A stretch of 15,309 nucleotides of DNA, from NCBI GenBank assembly GCA_035518875.1, contig DATIXD010000305.1:1-15309 (forward strand), read 5' to 3'. This document shows, one piece after another, positions 7,308 to 14,355 of the stretch. This DNA comes from DATIXD01 sp035518875 (GTDB taxonomy: Bacteria; Pseudomonadota; Gammaproteobacteria; Methylococcales; Methylococcaceae). Position 1 is the first letter of the stretch, and every line of letters begins with the position of its first letter. The notes beneath the pieces were generated by a model. It was not told where the DNA came from, did not search any database, and was given only the letters and a program-made list of their open reading frames with translations. A program made the position numbers and the translations under genes.

Positions 7308-8762
7308 ATGCATAACAAAACCATCGCGGAACTCTCCCAAGGACTCCGCAATAAAGAATATAGCAGCCTGGAGCTGACCCAGGCTTTCCTGGATCGCATC
7401 CGCCGACACGATCCCCGGCTCAACTGTTTCGTTACCGTGACCGAGGAAGCGGCGCTGGCGCAGGCCAAGGCGGCCGATGCGCAGATCGCCGCAGGCCGCG
7501 CGGGCCCCCTAACCGGCGTCCCGATCGCTCAGAAGGACATTTTCTGCACCCAGGGAATCAGGACCAGCTGTGGCTCGCGAATGCTGGACAATTTCATTGC
7601 CCCCTACGACGCCACGGTGGTCGCGCGTTTCAACCAGGCGGGCGCGGTCATGTTAGGCAAGCTCAACATGGACGAATTCGCCATGGGTTCCTCCAACGAG
7701 ACCAGCTACTACGGCCCGGTCAAGAATCCCTGGGATGTGACGACAGTGCCCGGCGGCTCTTCCGGCGGTTCGGCTTCGTCGGTTGCGGCCCGGCTCGCGC
7801 CCGGCGCGACCGGCACCGATACCGGCGGTTCCATCCGCCAGCCGGCGTCTTTTTGCGGCATCACGGGCCTGAAACCAACCTACGGCCTGGTTTCCCGTTA
7901 CGGCATGATCGCCTTCGCCTCCAGCCTCGACCAGGGCGGCCCGATGGCGCGCACGGCCGAGGATTGCGCCCAGATGCTGCAAGCGATGGCGGGCTTCGAC
8001 GAGCGCGATTCCACCAGCGTCAACCGACCTGTACCCAATTACGGGGCGGGGCTGAGCGACAGCCTGGAGGGATTCCGGATCGGGCTGCCGAAGGAATTCT
8101 TCGACGAAGGCCTTGATCCGACCATTGCAAAGCTAATCGACGAGGCGATCGCCGAATATCGCAAACTGGGTGCGGAAGTCAAAAAAGTGTCGCTGCCCAA
8201 CATGGACCTTTCCGCGCCCGCCTACTACGTAGTCGCGCCGGCGGAGTGCTCTTCCAACCTGGCGCGCTTCGACGGCGTGCGTTTCGGCTACCGTTGCAAG
8301 GACCCCAAGGACCTCCACGACCTGTATATGCGCTCGCGCGGGGAGGGCTTCGGCGCTGAAGTCAAGCGCCGCATCCTGATTGGCACTTACGTGCTGTCTG
8401 CCGGTTATTACGACGCCTATTACCTGAAAGCGCAGAAAATCCGCCGGCTGATCAGCGACGACTTCAAGCAAGCCTTCCAGGAAGTCGATGTCATCATGGG
8501 GCCGACCTCGCCCTCGGTAGCCTTCCGGTTTGGCGAGAAGACCGCCGATCCGATCGCCATGTACCTGTCGGACATCTATACCATCGCGGTGAATCTGGCG
8601 GGACTGCCGGGCATGTCCATCCCGGTCGGATTTTCCAACAACCTGCCCGTCGGCATGCAGATCATCGGCAATTATTTCACGGAAGGCCGTCTGCTCAACG
8701 TCGCCCACCGGTACCAGCAGGCGACAGATTGGCACCGACAAGCGCCCAAAGATTTCGCGTAA
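7308..8762 (+). CDS. gatA: Asp-tRNA(Asn)/Glu-tRNA(Gln) amidotransferase subunit A
   Basis: Glutaminase subunit: hydrolyses glutamine and passes ammonia through a channel to GatB, where the tRNA-bound Glu/Asp is amidated. The 484-aa product is a full-length amidase-signature enzyme. The Ser-cisSer-Lys triad reads as Lys76 (PIAQKDIF), cis-Ser151 (PGGSSGGSASSVAA) and Ser175 (GTDTGGSIRQPA); the 75- and 24-residue spacings equal those of S. aureus GatA (Lys79, Ser154, Ser178). MDEFAMGSSNETSYYGPVKN (121-140) and the later VIMGPTSPSVAF are also typical. ATG at 7308-7310, 57 nt after gatC, with the palindromic repeat in the gap. gatB follows after 14 nt. Confidence 0.97.
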   Translation: MHNKTIAELSQGLRNKEYSSLELTQAFLDRIRRHDPRLNCFVTVTEEAALAQAKAADAQIAAGRAGPLTGVPIAQKDIFCTQGIRTSCGSRMLDNFIAPYDATVVARFNQAGAVMLGKLNMDEFAMGSSNETSYYGPVKNPWDVTTVPGGSSGGSASSVAARLAPGATGTDTGGSIRQPASFCGITGLKPTYGLVSRYGMIAFASSLDQGGPMARTAEDCAQMLQAMAGFDERDSTSVNRPVPNYGAGLSDSLEGFRIGLPKEFFDEGLDPTIAKLIDEAIAEYRKLGAEVKKVSLPNMDLSAPAYYVVAPAECSSNLARFDGVRFGYRCKDPKDLHDLYMRSRGEGFGAEVKRRILIGTYVLSAGYYDAYYLKAQKIRRLISDDFKQAFQEVDVIMGPTSPSVAFRFGEKTADPIAMYLSDIYTIAVNLAGLPGMSIPVGFSNNLPVGMQIIGNYFTEGRLLNVAHRYQQATDWHRQAPKDFA

Positions 8763-8776
8763 AAGGTCAAGCAACG

Positions 8777-10213
8777 ATGGAATGGGAAACAATCATCGGG
8801 TTGGAAGTACACGCCCAACTCTGCACAAAATCCAAGATTTTTTCCGGAGCGGCGACGGCCTTTGGCGCGGTGCCCAACACCCAGGCCTGTGCGGTCGACC
8901 TCGGTCTGCCCGGCGTGTTGCCGGTGGTGAACGGCGAAGCGGTGCGCATGGCGATCAAATTCGGCCTAGCCATCGGCGCGCAGATTGCGCCTGTTTCCGT
9001 ATTCGCGAGAAAAAACTATTTCTATCCCGACCTGCCGAAAGGCTATCAGATCAGCCAGTACGATCTGCCGGTAGTGGGCAACGGACATTTGAACATCCTG
9101 GTCGAGGGCGCAGAAAAGACCATCGGCATCACCCGCGCCCATCTGGAAGAGGACGCCGGCAAATCGCTGCACGAAGACTTTCATGGCTACACCGGCATCG
9201 ACCTGAATCGTGCCGGCACGCCCCTGTTGGAAATCGTGTCCGAACCGGATCTGCGCTCGGCCAAGGAAGCCGTGGCCTATCTGAAGAAGCTCCATGCCCT
9301 AGTGCGCTACCTGGAAATTTGCGACGGGAACATGCAGGAAGGCTCCTTCCGTTGCGACGCCAACGTGTCGGTGCGCCGCAAGGGGCAGAAAGAGTTCGGC
9401 ACTCGCGCCGAGATCAAGAATCTCAACTCCTTCCGCTTCGTCGAAAAGGCCATCAACTTCGAAGTCGAGCGCCAGATCGAGTTGATCGAAAGCGGCGGCA
9501 AGGTGGTGCAGGAGACCCGCCTTTACGATTCAGTCAAGGACGAAACCCGCTCCATGCGCAGCAAGGAAGAAGCCAATGACTATCGCTACTTCCCTGACCC
9601 GGACCTGTTGCCGTTAAAAGTGGACGCTGGGTTCATCGAGGCGGTGCGCAAAGACCTGCCGGAACTGCCGGACGAAAAGTGCGACCGCTTCAAGGCGCAA
9701 TACGGCCTCAACGATTACGACGCTCTAGTGCTCACGACAACCCGCGAACTGGCCGATTACTATGAAGCCTTGGTCAAAGCGGCCGACTGCGACGCCAAGC
9801 TCTGCGCCAACTGGGTGATGGGTGATCTCGCCGGCGCACTGAACAAGGCGGGCCTGGAAATCGAGCAAAGCCCTGTCGAAACGGAGCGCCTCGCCGGTCT
9901 TTTGAAGCGTATCGCCGACAACACCATTTCCGGCAAGATCGCCAAGCAGGTATTCGAGGCCCTGTGGGAAACGGGCGATACGGCCGACGCGATCATCGAG
10001 CAGCAAGGACTCAAACAGATCACAGACACCGGCGCCATCGAGGCGATCATCGACAAGATCATCGCCGACAACCCTGAACAGGTGGAGCAATACCGATCCG
10101 GCAAGGACAAACTGTTCGGCTTCTTCGTCGGCCAGGCCATGAAAGCAACTCAAGGCAAGGCCAATCCGCAACAGCTGAACGATTTGTTGAAAAGCAGGCT
10201 CCAGCAGGGATGA
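8777..10213 (+). CDS. gatB: Asp-tRNA(Asn)/Glu-tRNA(Gln) amidotransferase subunit B
   Basis: tRNA-binding and amidating subunit of GatCAB: it phosphorylates the Glu or Asp carried by the tRNA and transfers ammonia from GatA to it. The 478-aa product has the cradle-domain motifs GLEVHAQL (8-15), YPDLPKGYQISQYDLP (83-98), HLEEDAGK (122-129), DLNRAGTPLLEIVSEPD (142-158), GSFRCDANVSVR and EIKNLNSFRFVEKAI. These are followed by a helical region and a YqeY-like tail domain that grips the tRNA. The frame is open back to 8729, but the extra 16 residues overlap gatA and lack family similarity; the ATG at 8777 with AAGG upstream is the natural start. An intact GatCAB suggests indirect charging of Gln- and/or Asn-tRNA here, depending on which synthetases the genome has. 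Confidence 0.97.
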   Translation: MEWETIIGLEVHAQLCTKSKIFSGAATAFGAVPNTQACAVDLGLPGVLPVVNGEAVRMAIKFGLAIGAQIAPVSVFARKNYFYPDLPKGYQISQYDLPVVGNGHLNILVEGAEKTIGITRAHLEEDAGKSLHEDFHGYTGIDLNRAGTPLLEIVSEPDLRSAKEAVAYLKKLHALVRYLEICDGNMQEGSFRCDANVSVRRKGQKEFGTRAEIKNLNSFRFVEKAINFEVERQIELIESGGKVVQETRLYDSVKDETRSMRSKEEANDYRYFPDPDLLPLKVDAGFIEAVRKDLPELPDEKCDRFKAQYGLNDYDALVLTTTRELADYYEALVKAADCDAKLCANWVMGDLAGALNKAGLEIEQSPVETERLAGLLKRIADNTISGKIAKQVFEALWETGDTADAIIEQQGLKQITDTGAIEAIIDKIIADNPEQVEQYRSGKDKLFGFFVGQAMKATQGKANPQQLNDLLKSRLQQG

Positions 10214-10224
10214 GGGGCTAATAG

Positions 10225-10244
10225 ACCGACAAACGCCGGTCGGT
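10225..10244 (+). terminator. Weak hairpin after gatB
   Basis: ACCGAC (10225-10230) and GTCGGT (10239-10244) form a perfect 6-bp stem with an 8-nt loop, 11 nt after the gatB stop codon. No T-run follows, so it is at best a processing or pausing structure rather than a typical intrinsic terminator. Confidence 0.3.
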
Positions 10245-10309
10245 TGCATCCAATCGGCGTAAGCGGTGTGCAAGCGGTAACCGCCGCGGCCAGGCGTTCG
10301 ATCGGCTGC

Positions 10310-10347
10310 TGGCCGCGCCGGCATTCGGAGTGTACCCGGCGCGGCCA
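10310..10347. repeat. Strong GC-rich inverted repeat (12-bp stem)
   Basis: TGGCCGCGCCGG (10310-10321) is the perfect reverse complement of CCGGCGCGGCCA (10336-10347), leaving a 14-nt loop. No T-run follows on either strand. The left arm can instead pair with GGCCAG about 25 nt upstream (the CTGGCC overlapping 10308-10314), so two mutually exclusive stems are possible. It may be an extragenic palindrome, a regulator binding site or an RNA switch. Confidence 0.55.
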
Positions 10348-10517
10348 TTCCGGCGAAAAGGCACTGCATTACCTCAGTACCTGGCAGCTATGCCTTCTGG
10401 CGGCAATCCAGAGTCCGGTCGACATGCTGACGGGGCTTGATTAAACTACTCCGCCTTCAAATGCGGGCCAGCGCGGCTCCCAACGCTTAAAACCATTTTC
10501 ACGCAGACACCAACGCC

Positions 10518-10928
10518 ATGAACCAGAATGCCCAATCCCTCATCGAGAATTACTACGCCGCTTTCAACGCCGGCGACATGGATACCTTCCTGAGCCTTTT
10601 GACCGACGACGTCGTGCACGACATCAACCAGGGCGAGCGCCAAATCGGCAAGCAAGCATTCCGCGAGTTCATGAACCGCATGAACAAGAACTACAAGGAG
10701 CGGTTGGTCGACATGGTGATCATGACCAGTGACGACGGCAGCCGCGCTGCGGCCGAATTCGTCGTGCTGGGCGAATACCTGAACACCGACGAGGGCCTGC
10801 CGCCCGCCATGGGCCAGACCTACCGCCTGCCCGCCGGCGCATTTTTCGACATCAAGAACGGCAAGGTCGCCCGCATCACCAATTACTACAACCTGGAAGA
10901 CTGGATCAGACAGGTCAGCCAAGGCTAA
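10518..10928 (+). CDS. NTF2/SnoaL-like ketosteroid-isomerase-related protein
   Basis: The 136-aa product has the size and pattern of the NTF2/SnoaL fold: an N-terminal helix pair with YYAAFNAGDMDTFLSLLTDDVVHDIN (residues 12-37), typical of the pocket entrance, then GKQAFREFM, and C-terminal strands with AAAEFVVLGEY, AGAFFDIKNGKVARI and the family-typical end TNYYNLEDWI. It resembles the proteobacterial 'ketosteroid isomerase-related' family of about 135 aa, whose substrate is not established. It has no signal peptide and is therefore cytoplasmic. ATG at 10518, only 4 nt before the GNAT gene, so the two are very probably co-transcribed with the hydrolase after them. It could be an enzyme or a small-molecule binding partner; the sequence does not decide. 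Confidence 0.8.
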   Translation: MNQNAQSLIENYYAAFNAGDMDTFLSLLTDDVVHDINQGERQIGKQAFREFMNRMNKNYKERLVDMVIMTSDDGSRAAAEFVVLGEYLNTDEGLPPAMGQTYRLPAGAFFDIKNGKVARITNYYNLEDWIRQVSQG

Positions 10929-10932
10929 GGCC

Positions 10933-11541
10933 ATGAGCGACATCAGCATCAAGCACTTGTCCGGCATGGAGCTGGAACCCTGGCTTCCCGACTTGGCGCG
11001 GATGCGCATCACGGTGTTCAGGGATTTTCCCTATCTGTACGACGGCACAGCGGAGTACGAGGAAAAATACCTGAAGATCTATATGAGGTCGCCCGAGAGT
11101 ATCATCATTCTCGCTTTGGACGGCGACAAGGTCATCGGCGCGTCCACCGGGCTGCCGATGGAGCACGAAACCGAAGAATTCCAGAAGCCCTTTCTGGAGC
11201 ACGGCTATGACCCGGCGAAGATCTTCTATTGTGGTGAATCGGTGCTACTGAAGGAATACCGAGGCAAGGGCATCTATAAGGAGTTCTTCCTGGGCCGTGA
11301 AGGCCAGGCGCGCAACCTGGGGCGCTTCGGCTGGTGCAGCTTCTGCTGTGTACAGCGGCCGGAGGACCATCCGCTCAAACCCGCTGACTACGTCCCGCTC
11401 GACGCCGTCTGGAACAAGTTCGGTTATGTGAAACATCCCGAACTGCGCACCAGTTACATTTGGAAGGACGTGGACCAGGCCGAACAAACCGCCCACGACA
11501 TGGTATTCTGGCTGAAGTCGCTCAACGAAGCGCGGCGATGA
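10933..11541 (+). CDS. GNAT-family N-acetyltransferase
   Basis: Predicted acetyl-CoA-dependent N-acyltransferase of 202 aa. The acetyl-CoA-binding motif A is seen as ESVLLKEYRGKGIYKEFF (R-G-K-G at about 109-112), preceded by the core strand IIILALDGDKVIGASTGLP. The tail contains conserved-looking aromatic segments (GWCSFCCVQRPEDHP, VWNKFGYVKHPEL). The substrate is unknown. It starts with ATG 4 nt after the NTF2-like gene, and its TGA overlaps the next gene's ATG (ATGA at 11538-11541), implying translational coupling. A RimI-type acetyltransferase domain fused to this type of nitrilase is known in some bacteria (Rim1-like nitrilase subgroup). The two adjacent products therefore probably act on the same molecule or pathway. 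Confidence 0.85.
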   Translation: MSDISIKHLSGMELEPWLPDLARMRITVFRDFPYLYDGTAEYEEKYLKIYMRSPESIIILALDGDKVIGASTGLPMEHETEEFQKPFLEHGYDPAKIFYCGESVLLKEYRGKGIYKEFFLGREGQARNLGRFGWCSFCCVQRPEDHPLKPADYVPLDAVWNKFGYVKHPELRTSYIWKDVDQAEQTAHDMVFWLKSLNEARR

Positions 11542-12413
11542 GCGGCGATCAATCTCTCCGCCTGGCGGCGGCTCAATACGACATCGGCTTTCTGCAAAGC
11601 TGGACGGAATACGAAGCCAAGGTGGGTCGCTGGGTCGGAGAGGCCGTCGATCAGGGCGCGCAAATCCTGCTGTTTCCCGAATATTTCAGCATGGAATTGG
11701 CCTCGCTGTTTCCCGAGGCGGTCTACAAGTCCCTGTCCAAACAACTGGAAGCGCTACAGACGCTGCTGCCCGAATTTTCCGGGCTTTTCGCCCAGCAGGC
11801 GAACCGGTACGGCGTCTACATCCTGGCCGGCTCCTATCCGGTGCGGCAAGCCGACGGGCGCTATCGCAACCGTGCTCATCTTTTCAGACCGGACGGTCGC
11901 ACCGATTATCAGGACAAGCTGCAAATGACCCGCTTCGAGAACGAGCAATGGCTGGTCGCGGCCGGTGACGAGCTCAAGGTGCTGGAAACCGAGTTCGGCA
12001 AGATCGGGGTCAACATCTGCTATGACAGCGAATTCCCCCTGATCGCCAGGAAACAAGTGGAAGCCGGGGCCGATCTGATTCTGGTGCCGAGTTGTACGGA
12101 TACATTGGCGGGGTATCACCGGGTCCGGATCGGTTGTCAGGCGCGGGCATTGGAGAACCAGTGCTATGTGGTGCAGTCACCGACGGTCGGCAACGCACCT
12201 TGGTCCGAGGCGGTCGACGTCAACGTGGGCGCGGCGGCAGTCTACACGCCAGTGGATTACGGCTACCCCGACAACGGTATTCTGGCGATCGGCGAGTTGA
12301 ACCGGACGCAATGGGTCTATGCCGATATTGATCTCGGGACCATCGCCAATATCCGCGAGACGGGCCAGGTGTTCAACTACCGCGATTGGCCCGGGCAATT
12401 CCGCTGCCTTTAA
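11538..12413 (+). CDS. Carbon-nitrogen hydrolase (nitrilase superfamily, Rim1-like branch)
   Basis: Predicted amidase-type C-N hydrolase, 291 aa, cytoplasmic. The Glu-Lys-Cys triad is visible: Glu48 in ILLFPEYFSME, Lys127 in YQDKLQMTRFE, and nucleophile Cys161 in GVNICYDSEFP, each in its canonical context. Further conserved parts are ADLILVPSCTDTLAGYHRV (179-197) and ARALENQCYVVQSPTVGN. The start is the ATG at 11538 in the ATGA overlap with the GNAT gene; the longer frame from 11460 would run inside the GNAT gene and is rejected. The substrate is unknown; the subgroup is often adjacent or fused to an acetyltransferase, suggesting removal of an acyl or amide group linked to the acetylation step. 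Last gene of the three-gene unit; the TAA abuts the minus-strand terminator. Confidence 0.9.
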   Translation: MSGDQSLRLAAAQYDIGFLQSWTEYEAKVGRWVGEAVDQGAQILLFPEYFSMELASLFPEAVYKSLSKQLEALQTLLPEFSGLFAQQANRYGVYILAGSYPVRQADGRYRNRAHLFRPDGRTDYQDKLQMTRFENEQWLVAAGDELKVLETEFGKIGVNICYDSEFPLIARKQVEAGADLILVPSCTDTLAGYHRVRIGCQARALENQCYVVQSPTVGNAPWSEAVDVNVGAAAVYTPVDYGYPDNGILAIGELNRTQWVYADIDLGTIANIRETGQVFNYRDWPGQFRCL

Positions 12414-12443
12414 AACCGCCGGCTGCAAACACGGCCAAGGCGG
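12412..12443 (-). terminator. Intrinsic terminator for the minus-strand 74-aa gene
   Basis: On the minus strand CCGCC (12439-12443), GGC (12434-12436), a loop, GCC (12421-12423) and GGCGG (12416-12420) build an 8-bp stem with a two-base bulge, directly followed by TTTTA (12415 down to 12411). This is a textbook Rho-independent layout for transcription from the minus-strand gene at 12495-12719. It overlaps the stop codon of the plus-strand hydrolase. On the plus strand no T-run follows. Confidence 0.6.
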
Positions 12444-12494
12444 AAAAGCCTCTCTTCGCTAACCCCTTGCAAAACCCGGAAGCATCTCGCTTGC

Positions 12495-12719
12495 CTATTT
12501 GCCTCGGCTCCGCGTTTTCGATTCGCGCAGGACGCCAAAACCCCAGATACCCCAGGAAGCCGTCTTCAGCATCAACAACGGCAGGGCCACCGTTTCCAAT
12601 CCCCACAGGATAATCGCCAAGGCGCTCGCCCCGGAAATGCTCCAGGCCAGAAGACCCAAAGGGCCGCCTACGATGACTCGAACCCAGCGGATGAGTTTTT
12701 GCTGTAATTTTTCTTTCAT
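12495..12719 (-). CDS. Small hydrophobic membrane protein, function unknown
   Basis: I do not recognise this 74-aa protein. It has a basic N-terminus (MKEKLQQKLIRWVRVIVGG), then two hydrophobic segments, about residues 17-36 (GGPLGLLAWSISGASALAII) and 39-58, and a basic tail (RESKTRSRGK). This fits a small inner-membrane hairpin protein. The frame is open far upstream to 12935, but the added residues are polar and arginine-rich and look non-coding. An ATG four codons earlier (12729-12731) is an alternative start. Neither has a strong Shine-Dalgarno sequence, though GGATGG precedes the chosen one. Support comes from the hydrophobic pattern and the intrinsic terminator placed about 50 nt after its stop codon. 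It runs convergent to the nitrilase unit. Confidence 0.5.
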   Translation of the reverse strand: MKEKLQQKLIRWVRVIVGGPLGLLAWSISGASALAIILWGLETVALPLLMLKTASWGIWGFGVLRESKTRSRGK

Positions 12720-13122
12720 GCCAAACACCATCCGGTGGGAAGAAAGCCGATCACTCGAACCCGTAGGAAAAGCAAGCGGATCCACCCGCGATCGGAAGCT
12801 CAATCGAAAAGGACACGCCTTTGGATTCGGAATGGAGACTTCTTGTCGACGGAAAGATGCCATCCCGATCAGTCCGCATCCCATCCGAAAACAGATTAAG
12901 CCCTGAACGCCAAGCGATCGTAACAATTCCGTCACGCAGGCGCAAACGGCGTTTGGTCAACCCGTGGCGATGAGACGGACGGCCTTAGCGCAAGACAATT
13001 CCGTCGCATTAACCGATTCAAGGCTGTAAGCTTCATTGCCTTTAAGGTAGATTTCTACGACCCGGCGGAAGTCTTCCCGTTTCGGGGTGTGTGCGGGCGA
13101 TAATGAAGTTTGAGGCATCGAG
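12720..13122. other. Intergenic stretch with no recognisable gene
   Basis: Between the divergent 74-aa membrane protein and the 131-aa exported protein I find no supported gene. Promoters for both should lie here, but no convincing -35/-10 pair stands out. The 11-mer ACAATTCCGTC occurs twice in direct orientation (12923-12933 and 12995-13005), 72 bp apart, and might be an operator pair or chance. Confidence 0.5.
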
Positions 13123-13518
13123 ATGATCAAAATTACCTTCCGATTGATGAGTTTGTTTCCTCTGGCCTTTGCGTCTTCAACCGCCCTCGCATATGGCGTA
13201 AGTCATCACGGCGGCCCCCTCCTGAGCTGTGAGCCACCGCAATTTTTCGACGAGTCTCCGGGCAAGGATGCGAAGGTTCCCGCGTTCCAGACTTTCGCCT
13301 TCACCGCCTCGGATAACACCGAACGCGACACGGTGAAGGCCTGGGTCAATAATGAGCCGGTACCGGTGACGTTTACCGAGGAACGGAGCGGGAGGCTGGC
13401 GGTGCAGGGCAGCCTCAAGGAGCCGGTAACGAAAGGCCGGGTGTGGATCAAGGTGACCGGGGACAGCAAAGACGGTTGCGACCAGCTCAATACGTGGAAT
13501 GTTTATGTCGGCGACTAA
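13123..13518 (+). CDS. Exported hypothetical protein, probably one beta-sandwich domain
   Basis: Not recognised as a named family. The 131-aa product starts with a clear Sec signal peptide (MIKITFRLMSLFPLAFASSTALA, cleavage probably after ALA at residue 23), leaving a mature protein of about 108 aa in the periplasm. The mature part begins with a His-containing patch (YGVSHHGG) and has two cysteines (Cys38 in LLSCEPP and Cys119 in DGCDQL) that could form a disulfide. In between, alternating strands (FQTFAFTASDNT, TVKAWVNNEPVPVTF, GRLAVQGSL, GRVWIKVTG, TWNVYVG) suggest an Ig-like beta-sandwich. ATG at 13123 with GAGG seven bases upstream. It appears to be monocistronic. The HH pair invites a metal-binding guess, but that is speculation. 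Confidence 0.72.
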   Translation: MIKITFRLMSLFPLAFASSTALAYGVSHHGGPLLSCEPPQFFDESPGKDAKVPAFQTFAFTASDNTERDTVKAWVNNEPVPVTFTEERSGRLAVQGSLKEPVTKGRVWIKVTGDSKDGCDQLNTWNVYVGD

Positions 13519-13595
13519 CCGATAGACTCCCGGACGAGACCTGCGTTCACGCTATTTCAGTCAATGATAGGGCTCCGTCCCCATTTCTCCCAAAA

Positions 13596-13610
13596 GTGCC
13601 GTTACGGCAC
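13596..13610. terminator. Short perfect hairpin downstream of the exported protein
   Basis: GTGCCG (13596-13601), loop TTA, CGGCAC (13605-13610). On the plus strand it is followed by CCGACAATT with no T-run; on the minus strand TTTT follows directly. It is a plausible but weak transcription end between the exported protein and the next gene. Confidence 0.3.
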
Positions 13611-13678
13611 CCGACAATTGAAAGGCTGCCCGCGATCAAACAACACTCTGTTCGAGACCAACCAGAAGGAACCCCGGC

Positions 13679-14230
13679 ATGCCCATCGAACCCGCCAAGA
13701 CAAACGCCAAACCCGGATGGGCTGCGCCCATCGAAAGCCGCAAGGAGCGAGCGGACTACTACTTCCAAACTGTGCTGGAAAACCAGCTTGAGTGGTATTC
13801 CAACAAGGCCGGAACACAAAAGGGCCGACACCTTTTTTTCGCCATCTCGGTTATCGTGCTGGGCACCCTCATTTCGTTCCTGCAAGTGATAGATGCGGCG
13901 CCCTGGGTGCGCTATCTCACCGCCGCATTGGGCGCCGCGGTTTCGGTGTTCCGCGCCATTGACACCCTGCTGCGCCCCGGCGAAACCTGGCAAGGCTACC
14001 GCAAGGCCTCCGAAAACATGAAGCGAGAATACCGTCTCTATCTCAACAATGCCGACGTTTTTGCCGAGGCGCCGGATGAAGAAGCCGCCTACCGGCTTCT
14101 GGTGGAACGGGTGGAAACCGTCATCGCCGAGGAACAGCAATTGTTCTGGCAGTTCCACGCCAAGAGTCCGGCGCAGCCGGCCAAATCAATGGATGAAACC
14201 GCAGCAGGCGCACTACCGAATGGTCAGTGA
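13679..14230 (+). CDS. DUF4231/SLATT-like two-TM membrane protein
   Basis: The 183-aa product has an N-terminal helical segment (RKERADYYFQTVLENQLEWY, 21-40), TM1 (about 51-70), a short turn with APWVRY, TM2 (about 76-96), then a conserved-looking cytoplasmic helix RPGETWQGYRKASENMKREY (99-118) and a final helix EEAAYRLLVERVETVIAEEQ. The layout of helix, two TMs, W..YR..SE...E..LY and a terminal acidic helix is that of DUF4231 in the SLATT superfamily. Established knowledge is that SLATT proteins are predicted pore-type effectors often encoded beside nucleotide-generating or SLOG sensor genes in anti-phage systems. No such sensor gene is visible here, so this is an orphan and a defence role is only a possibility. 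ATG at 13679 with AAGGA eight bases upstream. Confidence 0.75.
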   Translation: MPIEPAKTNAKPGWAAPIESRKERADYYFQTVLENQLEWYSNKAGTQKGRHLFFAISVIVLGTLISFLQVIDAAPWVRYLTAALGAAVSVFRAIDTLLRPGETWQGYRKASENMKREYRLYLNNADVFAEAPDEEAAYRLLVERVETVIAEEQQLFWQFHAKSPAQPAKSMDETAAGALPNGQ

Positions 14231-14355
14231 TGGCATCGGCATCTTCCAATAGTGTCTGCCTGATGTAACCGAGATTCCCCCAAACGAATTCCGCGCCACA
14301 ACGGTGCGAGTCGCAATCCACACCCTAATTTGAAGAAAATGCCAAGGAGACGCCC

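Larger units (their letters stand above)
10214..10517. other. Non-coding, structured spacer between gatB and the NTF2-GNAT-nitrilase genes
   Basis: No recognisable gene lies here; the only open frame (66 codons, TTG start near 10244) has no recognisable features. The stretch holds the weak hairpin after gatB, the strong inverted repeat at 10310-10347, and the AT-richer patch GATTAAACTA (about 10439-10448) that could belong to the promoter of the next gene. The gene at 10518 has no clear Shine-Dalgarno sequence. Confidence 0.5.

Noticed and set aside
8133..8792. Minus-strand open frame of 219 codons opposite gatA
   Set aside because: Antisense shadow of a clearly functional gatA.
10244..10444. 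66-codon TTG-started frame in the gatB downstream spacer
   Set aside because: No ribosome-binding site, arginine/serine-rich translation running through the 12-bp inverted repeat, no recognisable feature.
10518..12413. Assignment of the hydrolase unit to the Nit1C cyanide-assimilation cluster
   Set aside because: Nitrilase and GNAT are shared, but the radical-SAM, AIR-synthase-like and flavoprotein genes of that cluster are absent, and the hydrolase resembles the Rim1-like branch instead.
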